DNA of 64,000 nt. It comes from Acanthosepion lycidas. Taxonomy: Eukaryota > Mollusca > Cephalopoda > Sepiida > Sepiidae. Position 1 is the first letter of the stretch. Each line of letters opens with the position of its first letter. Location: assembly GCA_963932145.1 (NCBI GenBank), contig OZ010586.1, positions 51,456,669-51,520,668 of the forward strand. The letters run 5' to 3'. A program made the translations under genes and the position numbers. Under the pieces are notes generated by a model that saw only the letters and a program-made list of their open reading frames with translations, ran no database searches and was not told where the DNA came from. Below, in pieces: positions 12,146-22,796 of the stretch.

Positions 12146-12172
12146 GAGGCTTTCATAATGAAAACAATGGAA

Positions 12173-12210
12173 AATATAGATGATACTCTTCATAGAGTAT
12201 CATCTATATT
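12173..12210. repeat. 17-bp perfect inverted repeat
   Basis: Arms 12173-12189 and 12194-12210 pair perfectly around a 4-base loop. No element termini are associated with it. Confidence 0.85.
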
Positions 12211-12837
12211 GCATTGTTGTCATTTGGATACATTGCAGAAAAATTTGCAGTGTAAGTGCCCATCATTGGTTAATTATAAAGATATGTTGATATATGATAT
12301 GATAATCTTTCCAGATCATCATAATGTTTTTAGAAGGCAAATGGTTTATAAATTGTGAAAAATTTTAAAATTATATTGAATGTTTCTTTGCATCAAAATC
12401 TGAAGAATTTTATGCCGGAGGAATCAACAAGTTGCCAAAATAGATGCGATTATGTTATTGATAATGAGAGGAAATGTTATTTTGATTAAATATATCAATT
12501 CAAGCCAAAGAAGTATTTATTTCTTTTTTCCATTTTCAAATGCAACATGGCTTTCTAACCTAATAGTATGTTAAAACTGAAGTAAAAGACAAAATAAATT
12601 AACCAAGATAATTTTTTGATGAGAATTTTCTCATGAGTGAGATGTTATTAGTAGATACTTTAATAAATATATTCATAGTAATCCAGCTAAAAATCAATAG
12701 TGTTGGGACATACAAATGTTATTCTTTTTTTGGTTTTTCCTGCTTAAACACAAATTTGTTGCTTTTTTATCATATCTAGTAATTTAGACACTAACAACAT
12801 TTTTCATATGATTCATTTTTATGGCTTATCAACCCAT

Positions 12838-13145
12838 TTCAGGTATTTAAAGCCAGAAAATATTTTTAGATTGTAAGAACTTTTCTTTTGAGATAATAAT
12901 GGTTTAGTGATACAAGTTCTAGCAATTAATCTCTAGCTAAGGGGAGAAGAGGTGGATTCATACCTTTCTCAATGAGAATTAGAACTTGGCTCTCCAATTA
13001 ACAATTATGAGCCATTATCCATTGCACCACCCATACATCCAAGCTTACAGCACCTAGTATTCCCAAGGTACTGACCAGGCTTGATGATGCTTAACTCTGG
13101 TGATCATGCAAGAACTGTTGTTTCAATGTGATCTAGCCATAAGCC
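12838..13145 (-). mobile_element. SINE-5S, 5S rRNA-tRNA chimeric SINE, copy 1
   Basis: Minus-strand order from 13145: a 5S rRNA-derived head (GTTAAGCATCATCAAGCCTG, then GTCAGTACC, with about 20 bases of the C-box region deleted), a tRNA-like part with GGTGCAATGGATAATGGCTC, the SINE-T-like body marker, and the shared tail CTAAAAATATTTTCTGGCTT. The same three-part order is seen at 35363-35715 and 38290-38690. Confidence 0.7.
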
Positions 13146-13235
13146 AACATTTTTTCATGGCAAGAAAGTAATTGGTATGATGCTAAAAGAGGGGTAAAAG
13201 CATTTTTTTGTAAAATAAGAAAAACATACATAATA

Positions 13236-13420
13236 TTGGGTTGGTGCATAATTATCAGGCGTTTTTTAAACAATATTTATGAAAAAAGGACCGTAACAAT
13301 TCCTTTTTAAATGATTATTCCAGAGTACATAATTATTGACACACATGTTTATAACTTGAAAATAAAATAATATTTTATTAAAAAAGTAAACAAAAATCAG
13401 CACATATGATTTGATTATAG
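13236..13420 (+). mobile_element. mariner-like end fragment
   Basis: Starts TTGGGTTGGTGCATAATTAT, close to the TTAGGTTGGTGCAAAAATAA terminus of the MITEs here, and shares 90 bases with 2915-3010. No coding remains. Confidence 0.45.
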
Positions 13421-13489
13421 TGGCTTTGTGCAGAACCAACCACACTTTTTGAAAGGCCAAATACAGAGACCTGGTACGCTACATGCCAC

Positions 13490-13711
13490 AAGGTCCCCAA
13501 ACAAACCTCCACAGGGTTTAAATTCAGAGTTGTCATTCTCCTAGACTAGTTGCCATTCGAGGCTATAAACCTGGTCTGTCCTGTTATTTACCCATAGTGG
13601 GATGGAGAAGAGGAGGATTAATACCTTTTCCAAGGGTATTAGCACGTAAGTGAATGTAATGGATTTGACTGGAGTTTAAACTTGTATCTCTGATTCCTCA
13701 ATCTGTGCCTC

Positions 13712-13718
<7 letters not shown>
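13490..13718 (-). mobile_element. SINE-T copy
   Basis: Minus-strand tRNA-like head at 13715-13650, body marker GAAAAGGTATTAATCCTCCT, and AGTCTAGGAGAATGACAACT near 13540. It ends in the shared GAATTTAAACCCTGTGG-type segment. Confidence 0.65.

Positions 13719-13755
<37 letters not shown>
13719..13755. repeat. (TA)n microsatellite
   Basis: TA run with a short GTAT end, abutting the SINE head. Confidence 0.9.
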
Positions 13756-13758
<3 letters not shown>

Positions 13759-13967
13759 TAAAGAAAGACAAAAACTGTTGATGGAACCAATGGACAACTT
13801 GCCAAAACCTAAAACTCTTATCTAAATAAAGTCTCAAATAAATAATGACAAGACTGAAAAAAGAAAAAAGACCTAAGGGCAAAGCTACCTACTCAGTAAA
13901 GTACTCAAAGCCTAGATTGTCTAGAGAGAGCAAATAACACTTAACAATGTTAAATCCTATGAAAGGA

Positions 13968-14145
13968 TGGATTTAGTTGTAACTTGTGTTTCATGCTCAC
14001 ATGATCTTCAAATGATTTAAATGCAAACGAATGACCCCATGACCATGGGTTATATAAAGCTCATCCCTCCCTTTCTCCTTTTGCAATCCAGTCATCGGAA
14101 GATCATGTGAGCACAAAACTCAGGTTATGACTAGTGCCATCCTTA
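13968..14145. promoter_or_regulatory. inverted repeat enclosing a TATA-like box
   Basis: Arms at about 13968-14019 and 14094-14145 are imperfect reverse complements sharing GCTCACATGATCTT. Between them lies GGGTTATATAAAGCTCATCC (14047-14066), a good TATA-box match. The arrangement resembles the promoter-bearing terminal repeats of Penelope-like or LTR elements. No coding follows. Function is inferred only. Confidence 0.35.
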
Positions 14146-14150
14146 TATCC

Positions 14151-14193
<43 letters not shown>
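14146..14193. repeat. (CTAT)n microsatellite
   Basis: About eleven CTAT units, interrupted at the 3' side by the MITE at 14194, which used a TA inside or at the edge of the repeat as its target. Confidence 0.9.
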
Positions 14194-14194
<1 letters not shown>

Positions 14195-14269
14195 TAGGTT
14201 GGTGCAAAAATAATTTCGTTTTCTAACATATTTTACTATGTGAGAAAACGAAATTATTTTTGCACCAAC

Positions 14270-14273
<4 letters not shown>
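14194..14273. mobile_element. 80-bp palindromic mariner MITE, copy 1
   Basis: Near-perfect 80-bp palindrome with ends TTAGGTTGGTGCAAAAATAA and its reverse complement, flanked by TA on each side. The arms are about 31 bp. It differs from copies 2 and 3 in carrying TTTCG instead of TGTCG in both arms, a compensated change. It encodes nothing and must be moved in trans by a mariner transposase. Confidence 0.9.

Positions 14274-14316
<43 letters not shown>
14274..14316. repeat. (TA)n microsatellite
   Basis: TA run directly following the MITE, so the MITE lies between a CTAT and a TA microsatellite. Confidence 0.9.
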
Positions 14317-14318
<2 letters not shown>

Positions 14319-14689
14319 ACATAAAAAATGATCAAAGGAGAAAACAATTTACTATTATGTAAATGTCTTGCGAGTGCCTTAGTCATTAGGCCACTTATAG
14401 TGAGTAAACCTACACTCTGGCTCTTCCAGCATTTCACCATTCCTAGCAGATCTTCTATTATCACAGTGTGGGATACCTACTGACCAAAGTGATGGAAAAA
14501 AATGAAAAAGACTCTAAATGAATTCTGCTAAATATAAAATAAAAAATTCTAAAATCTCAATCTCCTCTCATTTGTGTTCATGTGTAGTCATACTAACATA
14601 ACAATATATATAACTTATTACTTTACACTCATCTAAATCTTAAAGATCAACTAAACTTATTTTTGCCATTGTTCTAGATCCAAATCTAA

Positions 14690-14975
14690 GGTATTCTCAC
14701 TCCTGCTGGAGAAACCCTTCAGGGATCTACTTGAAAGTTTTGAATTCAGAGTTGTCCTTCCCTAACACCCATTGCCATCCATCCATTGCTATAAGACCCA
14801 GTTTGCCCTAATATTTAACCCATAGCTGGGTGGAGAAGAGACAGATTCATATCTTTCCCAAGGGTATTTTATTTGCACATAAGCAAAGTAACAAAAATGA
14901 CTGGAATTTGAACTCAGCTTTCCGATTTCTCAATCCAACTCGCTATCCATTACTCCACTGTGTCATTATTAGCGT
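14690..14975 (-). mobile_element. SINE-T copy
   Basis: Minus strand: tRNA-like head at 14975-14900 ending in a GAGTTCAAATTCC B box, body marker GGGAAAGATATGAATCTGTC, CAGCTATGGGTTAAATATTA, and a CTCTGAATTCAAAACTTTCA end. Confidence 0.7.
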
Positions 14976-15915
14976 AGAACAAAAAAATGAATTAAAACTA
15001 TTTAACACATTCAGAAAATTCTATCAAAAAAAAAAAGCAGATATTTTAGCATATCTTCTGTTCCCTCCATGTTAATTTCTCAAGGACACTCTTAAAAGCA
15101 AAAGAATTCTAGGATTGTACTATAATCAGATTTGTGTATTTTCAACAGTGATGTGATATATTCAAAGACCAAATTGATGTTAGAAATGGCCTTTTATGCC
15201 ATCATCATAATATCAAATAGCTAGCTGACCTTTAGCCAGCCTAAACTGCTTGTCCAAAATTGGGTAAACATTCACTAGCAGTAGAAGTTTTTTTTCCAAA
15301 TTCTCAGCAGTCACTGAAGATTATCTCCCAAAATGCTATTCACAACAATTCTAAAACGATTAGATTTACTCAATTCTCATGAATAAATAAGTAACACATT
15401 TTCTAGGCAATTCATGATGCATTCTCATATTAATTTTGGTTCTCACTAAATTGAATAATGATTGATGTCAAGGGAAGAACTTTTCCTCATAATGTCAGGT
15501 AAAATTGTATAAATTAAAGAGTTTTATTAAGTTGTTTTGCATCATTTGGATCTTTGTGTACAACATTCATTAGCCCGTTCTGTTCAGATCTTTACAACTA
15601 GTTCACACCATACTACTTCAACAGAATTGAATCATCCTCATTTCCTCCAGATTCTAAATGTAAGATGGAAGCTATTCAGACAACTCTTTCCCAAGACCTA
15701 CTGGAACAAATTGCTTGCATATTTCCCTGCACATTACAATGCTAACCTCTTTAAGGAGAAATCCTTATCTGTCTATCCTCCTGACTTTTCTTTGTACTAA
15801 CTTCTTTTTCATTCATATCATATAGCCATTCATCAAACAATGGCTCTCTACCAAAAGTGACTCTTGAGCCTTGTAATGCATTTGGTAGTAGAACTTAAAG
15901 AATGATTTTGTTCCA
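14976..15915. other. unannotated stretch
   Basis: No recognised gene or repeat. An 87-residue open frame (15537-15800) shows no domain. Confidence 0.5.
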
Positions 15916-15919
15916 TATA

Positions 15920-16470
15920 CTAGGTTGGCCAGAAAGTCCTGACTTACTTAGGAATCAGAAAGAAAATAACATTTTTGATCTCTGTCTGGTGGAATTTCCA
16001 AGGAGTACTGCATTTTGAGCTTGTCCCACATGGTTGAGCCATCTATATTAAACTATTGCTAGCAGCTAGACCACATGTACAACAAGAAGGAGTATTCTGT
16101 TAAGGTTGGACTTTATAAGACAATGCGAGGCCACACACTGCCAGATTGACTAAGGAGAAGTTCAAACAGATGAATGGTGTTTAGATTCTTCCACATCCAT
16201 CATTCAGTCCAACGCTACTCGATTCAATGGCACACTTCATCTGTAACCAGCGACTCAGCACTTTTGATGAAGTGAAGGAAGCTTGTTTATAGTTTTTTGA
16301 TTCAAAGCCAGCAGACTGGGATATGGGACAGATTCAGATGCTGTCTGATCACTGGCAGAAGATGATTGAGAATGATGGACTTTATTTTAAAGAATAAATG
16401 TTTGTGTTGCTCCATAAAATTTTGTTGTTTTCTTTCCACATAGTGAGTCAAGACTTTCTGGCCAACCTAA
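15920..16470 (+). mobile_element. internally deleted mariner element
   Basis: Terminal inverted repeats (TAGGTTGGCCAGAAAGTC at the left; the reverse complement at 16443-16470) flanked by TA at 15918-15919 and 16471-16472. Total 551 bp against about 1.3 kb for a full mariner. The inside keeps two transposase pieces: WWNFQGVLHFELVPHG (near the second catalytic region) and, at the 3' end, HPSFSPTLL, FDEVKEACL, DHWQKMIENDGLYFKE followed by a stop and an AATAAA signal at 16393. The DNA-binding half is missing. Its own gene is dead. Confidence 0.85.
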
Positions 16471-16724
16471 TATTTATAAAAATGAAAGCCCTGAATGGCA
16501 GTCAATGAAAATAAGATTACTGTTATGGTTTTCTTAGTCAAATTTATTTGCTTTTCTCTTTAATAAAAATAGTAAGCATATTTGAAAAATTAAAATAGCC
16601 AACTAAAAAGCTAAATATTTAACCTTCATTCATTCATTAAAAATTTAGTAGCATTTATTTCTTTTTCCTGTCTTATTCATAATTTTTTTTCTCGTTTTTT
16701 AAGGTTTCCATATTCTTATTTTTA

Positions 16725-17066
16725 ATTATTTCACCTCAAACAAGGCAATAAAGCCTCTAAGATGCAAGGGAGTTACTGAGTGGGAAAGATATATGATAAA
16801 AAGAAAAGCATTATTAAGGACATATAATAAAAGAATGGGAATTAAGAAGACAGTAGATAAGGAATGATATTGCATTAAAACTTTTGAAGATCATACTTGA
16901 CTGGAAAGCAAAAGGCCAGAGGTGTGGGGCACAAGCAAGGAGTGCAAGAAAAGAACGTGTTACAATAAAACTTACTGTCGTGTCTAGCCATTTCAACTGT
17001 AAAATGATTAGACCTAACAGCCAATTTGCTACTGCACATAAATTAATAAAGTCTAGGTACCAGAGC
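16725..17066 (-). mobile_element. LINE-B 3' fragment
   Basis: Same 3' untranslated region as 6780 and 41495 (TTTCACCTCAAACAAGGCAA), then coding end on the minus strand. 16846-16988 is duplicated at 17641-17768. Confidence 0.6.
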
Positions 17067-17640
17067 AGAAAGCTTGTGGTGTGCCAAAATGTAAAAAATA
17101 GAATACAAAAATAAAATATTAAAAAAATTCAAATTAAAAGAAGGCATTTGCTTTTCTTAAAAACCCATATCTCTTTCTCCTCTCTCTCTACCCATTTCTC
17201 TCTATACTTTTCTCTCAACTAATGAGAAGGCAACTCTCATATAAAAAGAGGAAGAAGAAAAAAAAATGAACAACTACAGAGTTTAGTTATTGTAACCAGA
17301 AATGTATAAAAACAAGAAAGGCTCAACAAATAACTTCTGCTATAAAAAAAAGAAAAAGAAAGGAATGCCAGAAAATAAACAAAAGAATTTTGGTTATTCA
17401 AACAAACGTTTGATGTTAACCAAAAGCAACTTTTGTGTCAAGTAGTCTGGAGCCTTTCAAAATTGTATATAAAGAGACAGGTGACAAGCAGCAGTAGAAG
17501 AGGCAGTTTTAAGAAGTCATCTGTTTAAGTCATTACCCACCCTTTTTGATGGACTGATGATACCCAGCAGATGGCACCACAACATGTTTCTAAAGTAACT
17601 CTTGAAAGCTGCCAAGATGACAACTACTATCAAAGTTTGA
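17067..17640. other. unannotated stretch with TATA-like box
   Basis: CT-rich patch at 17180-17220. TTGTATATAAAGAGACAGGT (17463-17482) looks like a core promoter of an LTR or similar element, but no coding or repeat partner was found. Confidence 0.35.
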
Positions 17641-18500
17641 CAGTAGATAATGAATGACATTGCATTAAAAGATCATAGTGGAATGGAAAGCAAAAGGCCA
17701 GAGGAGGGGGGCACAAGCAAGAAGTGCAAGAAAAGAAACTGTTACAATAAATCTTACTGTTGCATCTAGCAGAAGACATTGAGAATGATGGACTTTATTT
17801 TGAAGAATAAATGTTTTTGTTGCTCCATAACATTTTGTTGTTTTCTGTATGCATACTAAGTGAATCAGGACTTTCTGGCCAACCTAATATTTATCAAAAT
17901 GAAGGCCCTGAATGATGATCAAAAGAAATGAGATCACTGTTATGGTTTTCTTAGTCAACTAGCAACTAGCCAGCCGAACAAACTTTTGGCAACCTGATTT
18001 ATAAAGAACTCACCACAATCAAAGTTGATAAAATAAAAATATATTATTTGTTTATGTCTTTGATTCTGTTTCTTCATTTTGAAGTGTTCCAAATTTTCCA
18101 ACCAATATTACTAAATCCCTCTGGTGCTTTTCCATCAGATCAGCAGAGAAATTATGAGAATATTTATAGAAAAGAGACCGGCGGTAGGAAAGTGACTGAA
18201 GATGAGATGCTAGGTCAGGGCCGATAACATTGCAGATTCTTTGTACTTCATCAAGAATGACAAAATAGATAGCAAAAGCACCAGGCCAAATGTAGCAGCA
18301 ATATTAAATAAATGGTTGACTTACAAATATTATCTAACAAGAAAAAATGTCTAGCATGACACAGTGAACTAACTTTCCTAGGAACAGACCAGGCAATTGA
18401 TTTAGTATAATCTTTTCTCTTCATGTCAGCAGCAGAAAATATTAAGCAGAGAAGGCACAATGAGTCACTTTTCTGGAGCTTAGCATTAGCCATACTGATG
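17641..18500 (-). mobile_element. LINE-B copy interrupted by mariner-derived segment
   Basis: The 3' part (17641-17768) and the coding part (about 18130-18500) belong to one CR1-like copy. The minus strand of the latter reads ADMKRKDYTKSIAWSVPRKV, matching a stretch of the LINE-B reverse-transcriptase C-terminal region (ADMKWxDYIKSIARSAxRKV in other copies). In between, 17769-17960 is a copy of the mariner 3' end plus its right flank. An 85-residue open frame (18251-18508) is what remains of the protein. Confidence 0.65.
17769..17960 (+). mobile_element. mariner 3' end plus host flank, duplicated
   Basis: Matches 16355-16541 across the mariner right terminus (17887) and about 75 bases of flanking DNA beyond it. 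Because the flank is copied too, this came from a duplication of the 16.4-kb locus and not from an independent transposition. Confidence 0.75.
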
Positions 18501-18594
18501 GAAGGCAAAAATGTTCTGTAAGACAGTTATACATATTCTCTTGTGTATACATAAATATTCATAAATATATGCATGAGATTTCTTTTCATTTTAA

Positions 18595-18660
<66 letters not shown>

Positions 18661-19249
18661 CTCTTGCTGAATATATTAATGGATCATCCTGTTTCTATTA
18701 TTCCTTCAGAAGACTCTATAGTCTTTGACTAAACCGTGAAGAGAACTTAATCAGCACTTTCCATTATTGTAGTCTTCTTTCACCAGTTCAAAGACTCTTT
18801 TAATAGAATATTAGTCTTTAGTTATTGCTCTTAGGACTATCCCTGTTTTGATTTCAGTAAGTCTTTTGGTTATTTTAAGAAATGTTTTACACACCTTGTA
18901 GGGATAATTTGTCAAGAGTTAGATATATGAGTTGAACATATGGCCTACTTTAAGACATTTTTTATTTTTTTGTCCTCTTTGTCACTTACAACACATACAA
19001 TGTCATATGTCAATACCAATAGGTAACACAGAAAACAAAAGGACAACTTAGGACCTTGTTGCTACTATCATAATGGTGTACAGTCTTGTGTCAATTAAAA
19101 TTTTCTTATGGTATTTTATTCAGTATTAGGATTGAAAGTTGTGGAGTGTCATGACCCCCACCCAAATTCTGGAGGGATCCAGCATATAGAAGAAGCTGAA
19201 TATTAAAATAAAACAATCATTTTGATGTTTTTCATTTTATAAATGTAAT
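18501..19249. other. unannotated stretch with (TA)n
   Basis: Pure TA run at 18598-18658. No gene supported elsewhere. Confidence 0.6.
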
Positions 19250-19760
19250 ACAAGGCCCCAAAGCCACTCAAGTTAGCAGATTAGTAAATGAGGTTGTTTT
19301 ATGGACATAAGAGTATAAAGAAAATGCAGATTATGAGGATATGTAGGAAAAATAATGGTTAGCATTAGACTTGAAGAGTTTGACTGTATTGATCAGGGAA
19401 GCATCCTCTTGAGAATCTGTTCCACAAAGTAGTAATTCTCAGGAAGATGTTGTCCAAATAGAATTCCTTCTAACCAATGGAATATGAAGGGAATAATGAT
19501 GATTCAACCCTTTGTATGTTGCATTGAATGTCCTAGCTGTAAAGGTTTGAATATCATATGTCACATACAATTTGGCATGGAAATAATGACAGAATAGTGA
19601 TAGAACCATGATATTTTAGGGTTGAAAATCATCACCCACAAAGCCAAAGATGGACATTTTTGAACTCTGTCAAATTTGAAAAGAGAGGATTGGGTAGCTC
19701 CAGCCCGGATAGGCCAGCAATATTCTATGTTTGGTCTGATCTGATTCTTGTAAAAAGAGT
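19250..19760 (-). mobile_element. LINE-B C-terminal and 3' fragment
   Basis: Minus-strand readings include FLRITTLWNRFSRGCFPDQY, the family's FFPRTARLWNSLPIECFP block, and upstream a segment like that at 8500. Heavily mutated. 19410-19600 recurs at 20450-20625. Confidence 0.55.
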
Positions 19761-20342
19761 ACCGTCTTTTAATAAAGATGCTACTGGATCAAATGCTGCA
19801 TAAGTTTATAAATTTCCTGTATCAAAATTATTTGTGCGATTGATTTTCTGATGTACTTACAAACATACAAATTGATTTAACTCACAATTTGGTATGCCTT
19901 GATACTTAAATATGATGCAATTATTTATTTTCCATGATGTTGAATCCAACCTTTTCATCTACCTTCACTTCACTAGTTAATTTAAGAAAGGTCAATTTCC
20001 TATAATTATATCCCGATATTCATATCAATCATTTATATTGTGTATTCAAATAAGTTGAAATCACATTGGTATGTAACCTTTTGCCTCATTGGGTGTGTCT
20101 AATAGTTGCCAGCAATGAAAGACCATCAGAACACAAAAATATCTCTGACTATTGATTTTTATGGGAATAAATAGAAAAATTGCTAATTGACTAGAAATGT
20201 CAGCATAACAAAGGAGGAGGGATTTTTTGGAGGGGTTGCGAGAATAAGTGACTAAAGTGGAAGGTATAAGTTAATCAAGAAAATGCGATTAGAGAGCATA
20301 TGTTAATTTACTTAGATAATTATAGAATAAAAATTGTTTAAT
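19761..20342. other. unannotated stretch
   Basis: No gene or repeat family recognised. Confidence 0.5.
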
Positions 20343-20894
20343 GACTGGCCAATTGTGTCTTAGTATGCATGTCTGCCAGGGTGGAGAGCCAATCCCTTTT
20401 GTAAGCGCCTGATCAGGCACATTTGCATTTGTTCAACACCTACAAGGCAGTTCTCAGGAAGAAGATGTCCAAATGGAATTTTTTCTAACCAATGGAATAT
20501 GAAGGGAATAACAATGATTCAACCCTGTGTATGTAGCCTTCCATATCCTAGCTGTAAATGTCTGGACTGGTGGAACTAAGGAATATAACTTTTTACCATG
20601 GAAATACTCACAGGGTAGTGATAGGACTATGTTGAATGGATCTTAGTTACAGTTTCTGAGAGAGAGCACATTATCTGAACAAGACCAGTACACTTGGTCA
20701 CTATGACTTGTGATTTCATGTTAGCACAACCATTGATGGCTCCCAAACAGTTTTCAGGCAATTTCCAAAATGGCACATGCTGTGATCGCCTCCCCACGCT
20801 GATAACATCATGAAGTTACCTTCCTGACAAGTCAACGATGATGAGATTTGTGTTTCATGGTTATAAAGCAAATTTACCAACCACTCAGCCATGT
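20343..20894 (-). mobile_element. SINE-D copy with nested LINE-B insertion
   Basis: Minus-strand order from 20894: tRNA-like head (CATGGCTGAGTGGTTGG A-box region), TGTCAGGAAGGTAACTTC, GCCTGAAAACTGTTTGGGAG, CAGAAACTGTAACTAAGATC, then, after an interruption (20450-20625), GAACAAATGCAAATGTGCCT and the 3' part to 20343. The interruption is a LINE-B piece like 19410-19600. Confidence 0.65.
20450..20625 (-). mobile_element. LINE-B fragment nested in SINE-D
   Basis: Near-copy of 19410-19600 (CCAATGGAATATGAAGGGAA shared). It splits an otherwise collinear SINE-D copy, so it arrived later than the SINE. Confidence 0.55.
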
Positions 20895-21159
20895 TATATT
20901 AACATGGCCATTGTGTTCAATCCAGAAATAGGCTGAAAATTAAAACTTCCTATATTAATTAGTAAATTACTCAACCATATATCAAAAAGTACATTTCAAT
21001 TATTGTTTGCAAATAACTTTTCTTTCTTCCTTACTTAAAGTTTTTACACACCAGTAATATTCTAATTTTTTTATATTCTAATTTTTATATTTTAATCATC
21101 TTAATATTTTTAAAGAGTTTTCTAGAATTCTCAGATCATTAGTAAACATCTATACAGAT

Positions 21160-22045
21160 GATTCCACAGTTTATGAACACAAACAGCCTGTGAACAACTT
21201 TGCTATGGCCTACCATTGTTTTGGCCTTACAGAAAACATCAAGAGAACCAAGGTCCTTGCACAGACAGCCCCAAATGCCATCTTACCAGATTTTGATACA
21301 GCTCTATAACAAATAGAGCATTTTCCATATCTAAGCAGCCTTTTATCACATAAGTAAACCTCAGAAAAGGATGTGAAGCACATAATTAGAGCTGCATTAA
21401 GGGCATTTGGAAAGCTAATCAAACTTGTCTTCAACAATAAAGATCTGAACATAACAATAAAAACTACAGTCTATAATTCTTTTGTCATTTCATCTTTGCT
21501 ATATGGTTGTGAAACATGTACTCTGTATCATTGTGACATCCAAAAATTAGAACCATTTGAAAAGCAAAAGCTTCATTCAATCTTGAACATCATATGGAAT
21601 TACTATGTGACCAACACAAAATCCTGGAAAAAGTCAATAGTCAATCGAATCATTGATCATTAAACATGGTTTTCAATGGTCAGGGTATGTAGTAAGAATG
21701 GAAGAGTCCAGGCTTCCACATAAAGTCATATTCAGTGAACTCACTTCAGGAAAAAGACCATGGAATTTTCCTCTTCAAAGATACAAGGACTAACTCAAAA
21801 GAACACTGAAAGCCCCTGGACTTAAGTCTAATTTTTTGAAACACAAACAAAAGACCATACCAACTGGTAATGTTCCATCACCATTGGACCAAAACTTTGA
21901 ACTCACCAGAAGAGAAAAGGAATAAGTCAAATGAGAAGAGAGAAAGGCTTGGCAAAATCAACCTTATTCTCAACCAACATTACTATGTGGTCAGCGTTAT
22001 CAACTCTTCCATGCAAGAATTGGTCTAATTAGTCATCAAACACCA
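21160..22045 (+). mobile_element. LINE-C reverse-transcriptase C-terminal relic
   Basis: Plus-strand readings give, in order, VNNFAMAYHCFGLT, KTKVLAQTAPN, then a 96-residue open frame (21373-21663) with IKTTVYNSFVISSLLYGCET, the conserved block after the palm domain in many non-LTR retrotransposons. Downstream, frameshifted, FELTRREKE and a C-terminal CGQRY...HARIGLISHQT knuckle (21980-22045). Same family as 1715-2172. 5'-truncated and broken. Confidence 0.7.
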
Positions 22046-22134
22046 TCATCAGAAAGGGAGCAATCAGAAAAGAAAAATTACAAATTTAAAATACAACATA
22101 AAATTGTCACCGCTGATGATGATTAAATGTTATA

Positions 22135-22480
22135 TACAGTGTGGTGCAAAAGTAAGTGAGACCCTAAAATAATATTTTAGAAAATTGTCTCTTTTTCCAG
22201 ATGGTCAACAAATTTTAATTAAACTATATACTCATGAAGAAAAACCTTTATGGAATCAATTATTAGGTTGGTGCAAAAATAATGTCGTTTTCTCAGATAT
22301 GTTACTATGTGAGAAAACGACATTATTTTTGCACCAACCTAATACTTTCAAAAAATTTTATCAAGCTGGAATAAAAATATTAATTTAAAAAAAGTAAGTC
22401 ATGGTACAAATCATTTTTTGTGCACATGTAAAAATCAAAATGACATGTGTTCACTTTTTTGTAAATTTTGGATTTTCAGA
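22135..22480. mobile_element. possible Tc1/mariner fragment hosting a MITE
   Basis: ATACAGTGTGGTGCAAAAGT at 22136 looks like a Tc1/mariner terminus. An 80-bp MITE sits at 22263-22342. No matching right terminus identified. Confidence 0.35.
22263..22342. mobile_element. 80-bp palindromic mariner MITE, copy 2
   Basis: 80-bp palindrome, TA on both sides (22261-22262 and 22343-22344). It differs from copy 3 at one position in the left arm. Confidence 0.92.
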
Positions 22481-22499
22481 GGTGGACTGTAACCATACT

Positions 22500-22790
22500 C
22501 ATCTTGAGCCTCAGTTCTAGGGGGAAAATCAAGGTGTAGGTACTCTGGACATGTCAAATGTTGAGTTGGATGAGAATTTCTGAGCAAAGCATTCAGCCTT
22601 ATCTGCTGTGGAAGTCAGGGCATCAAATTGATTGAATAAAAGATTGATTGTGGGTTTGCTGTTGCAGAGCTGCCAATAACCTTTAGAACCAAATTTACGA
22701 GTTGCAATAAATACAAAAAACACTTTACATCAGTTCAGGCTTTAAAAAGTAAGTGCAGTTGGCTGTTTCAACAGGGCAACACTCTCAGAC
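22500..22790 (-). mobile_element. LINE-B reverse-transcriptase N-side fragment
   Basis: Minus-strand frame at 22723-22529 contains RKFGSKGYWQLCNS and ADKAECFAQKFSSNST, the segment that precedes the palm in CR1-like proteins (pattern: W.L.N...ADKA..F...F..N). A LINE-A copy follows directly. Confidence 0.55.
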
Positions 22791-22796
22791 TTACCA

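Noticed and set aside
14370-14420. tRNA-like segment on the minus strand (GGCCTAATGACTAAGGCACT)
   Set aside because: Good A-box look but no B box at the expected distance and no acceptor stem.
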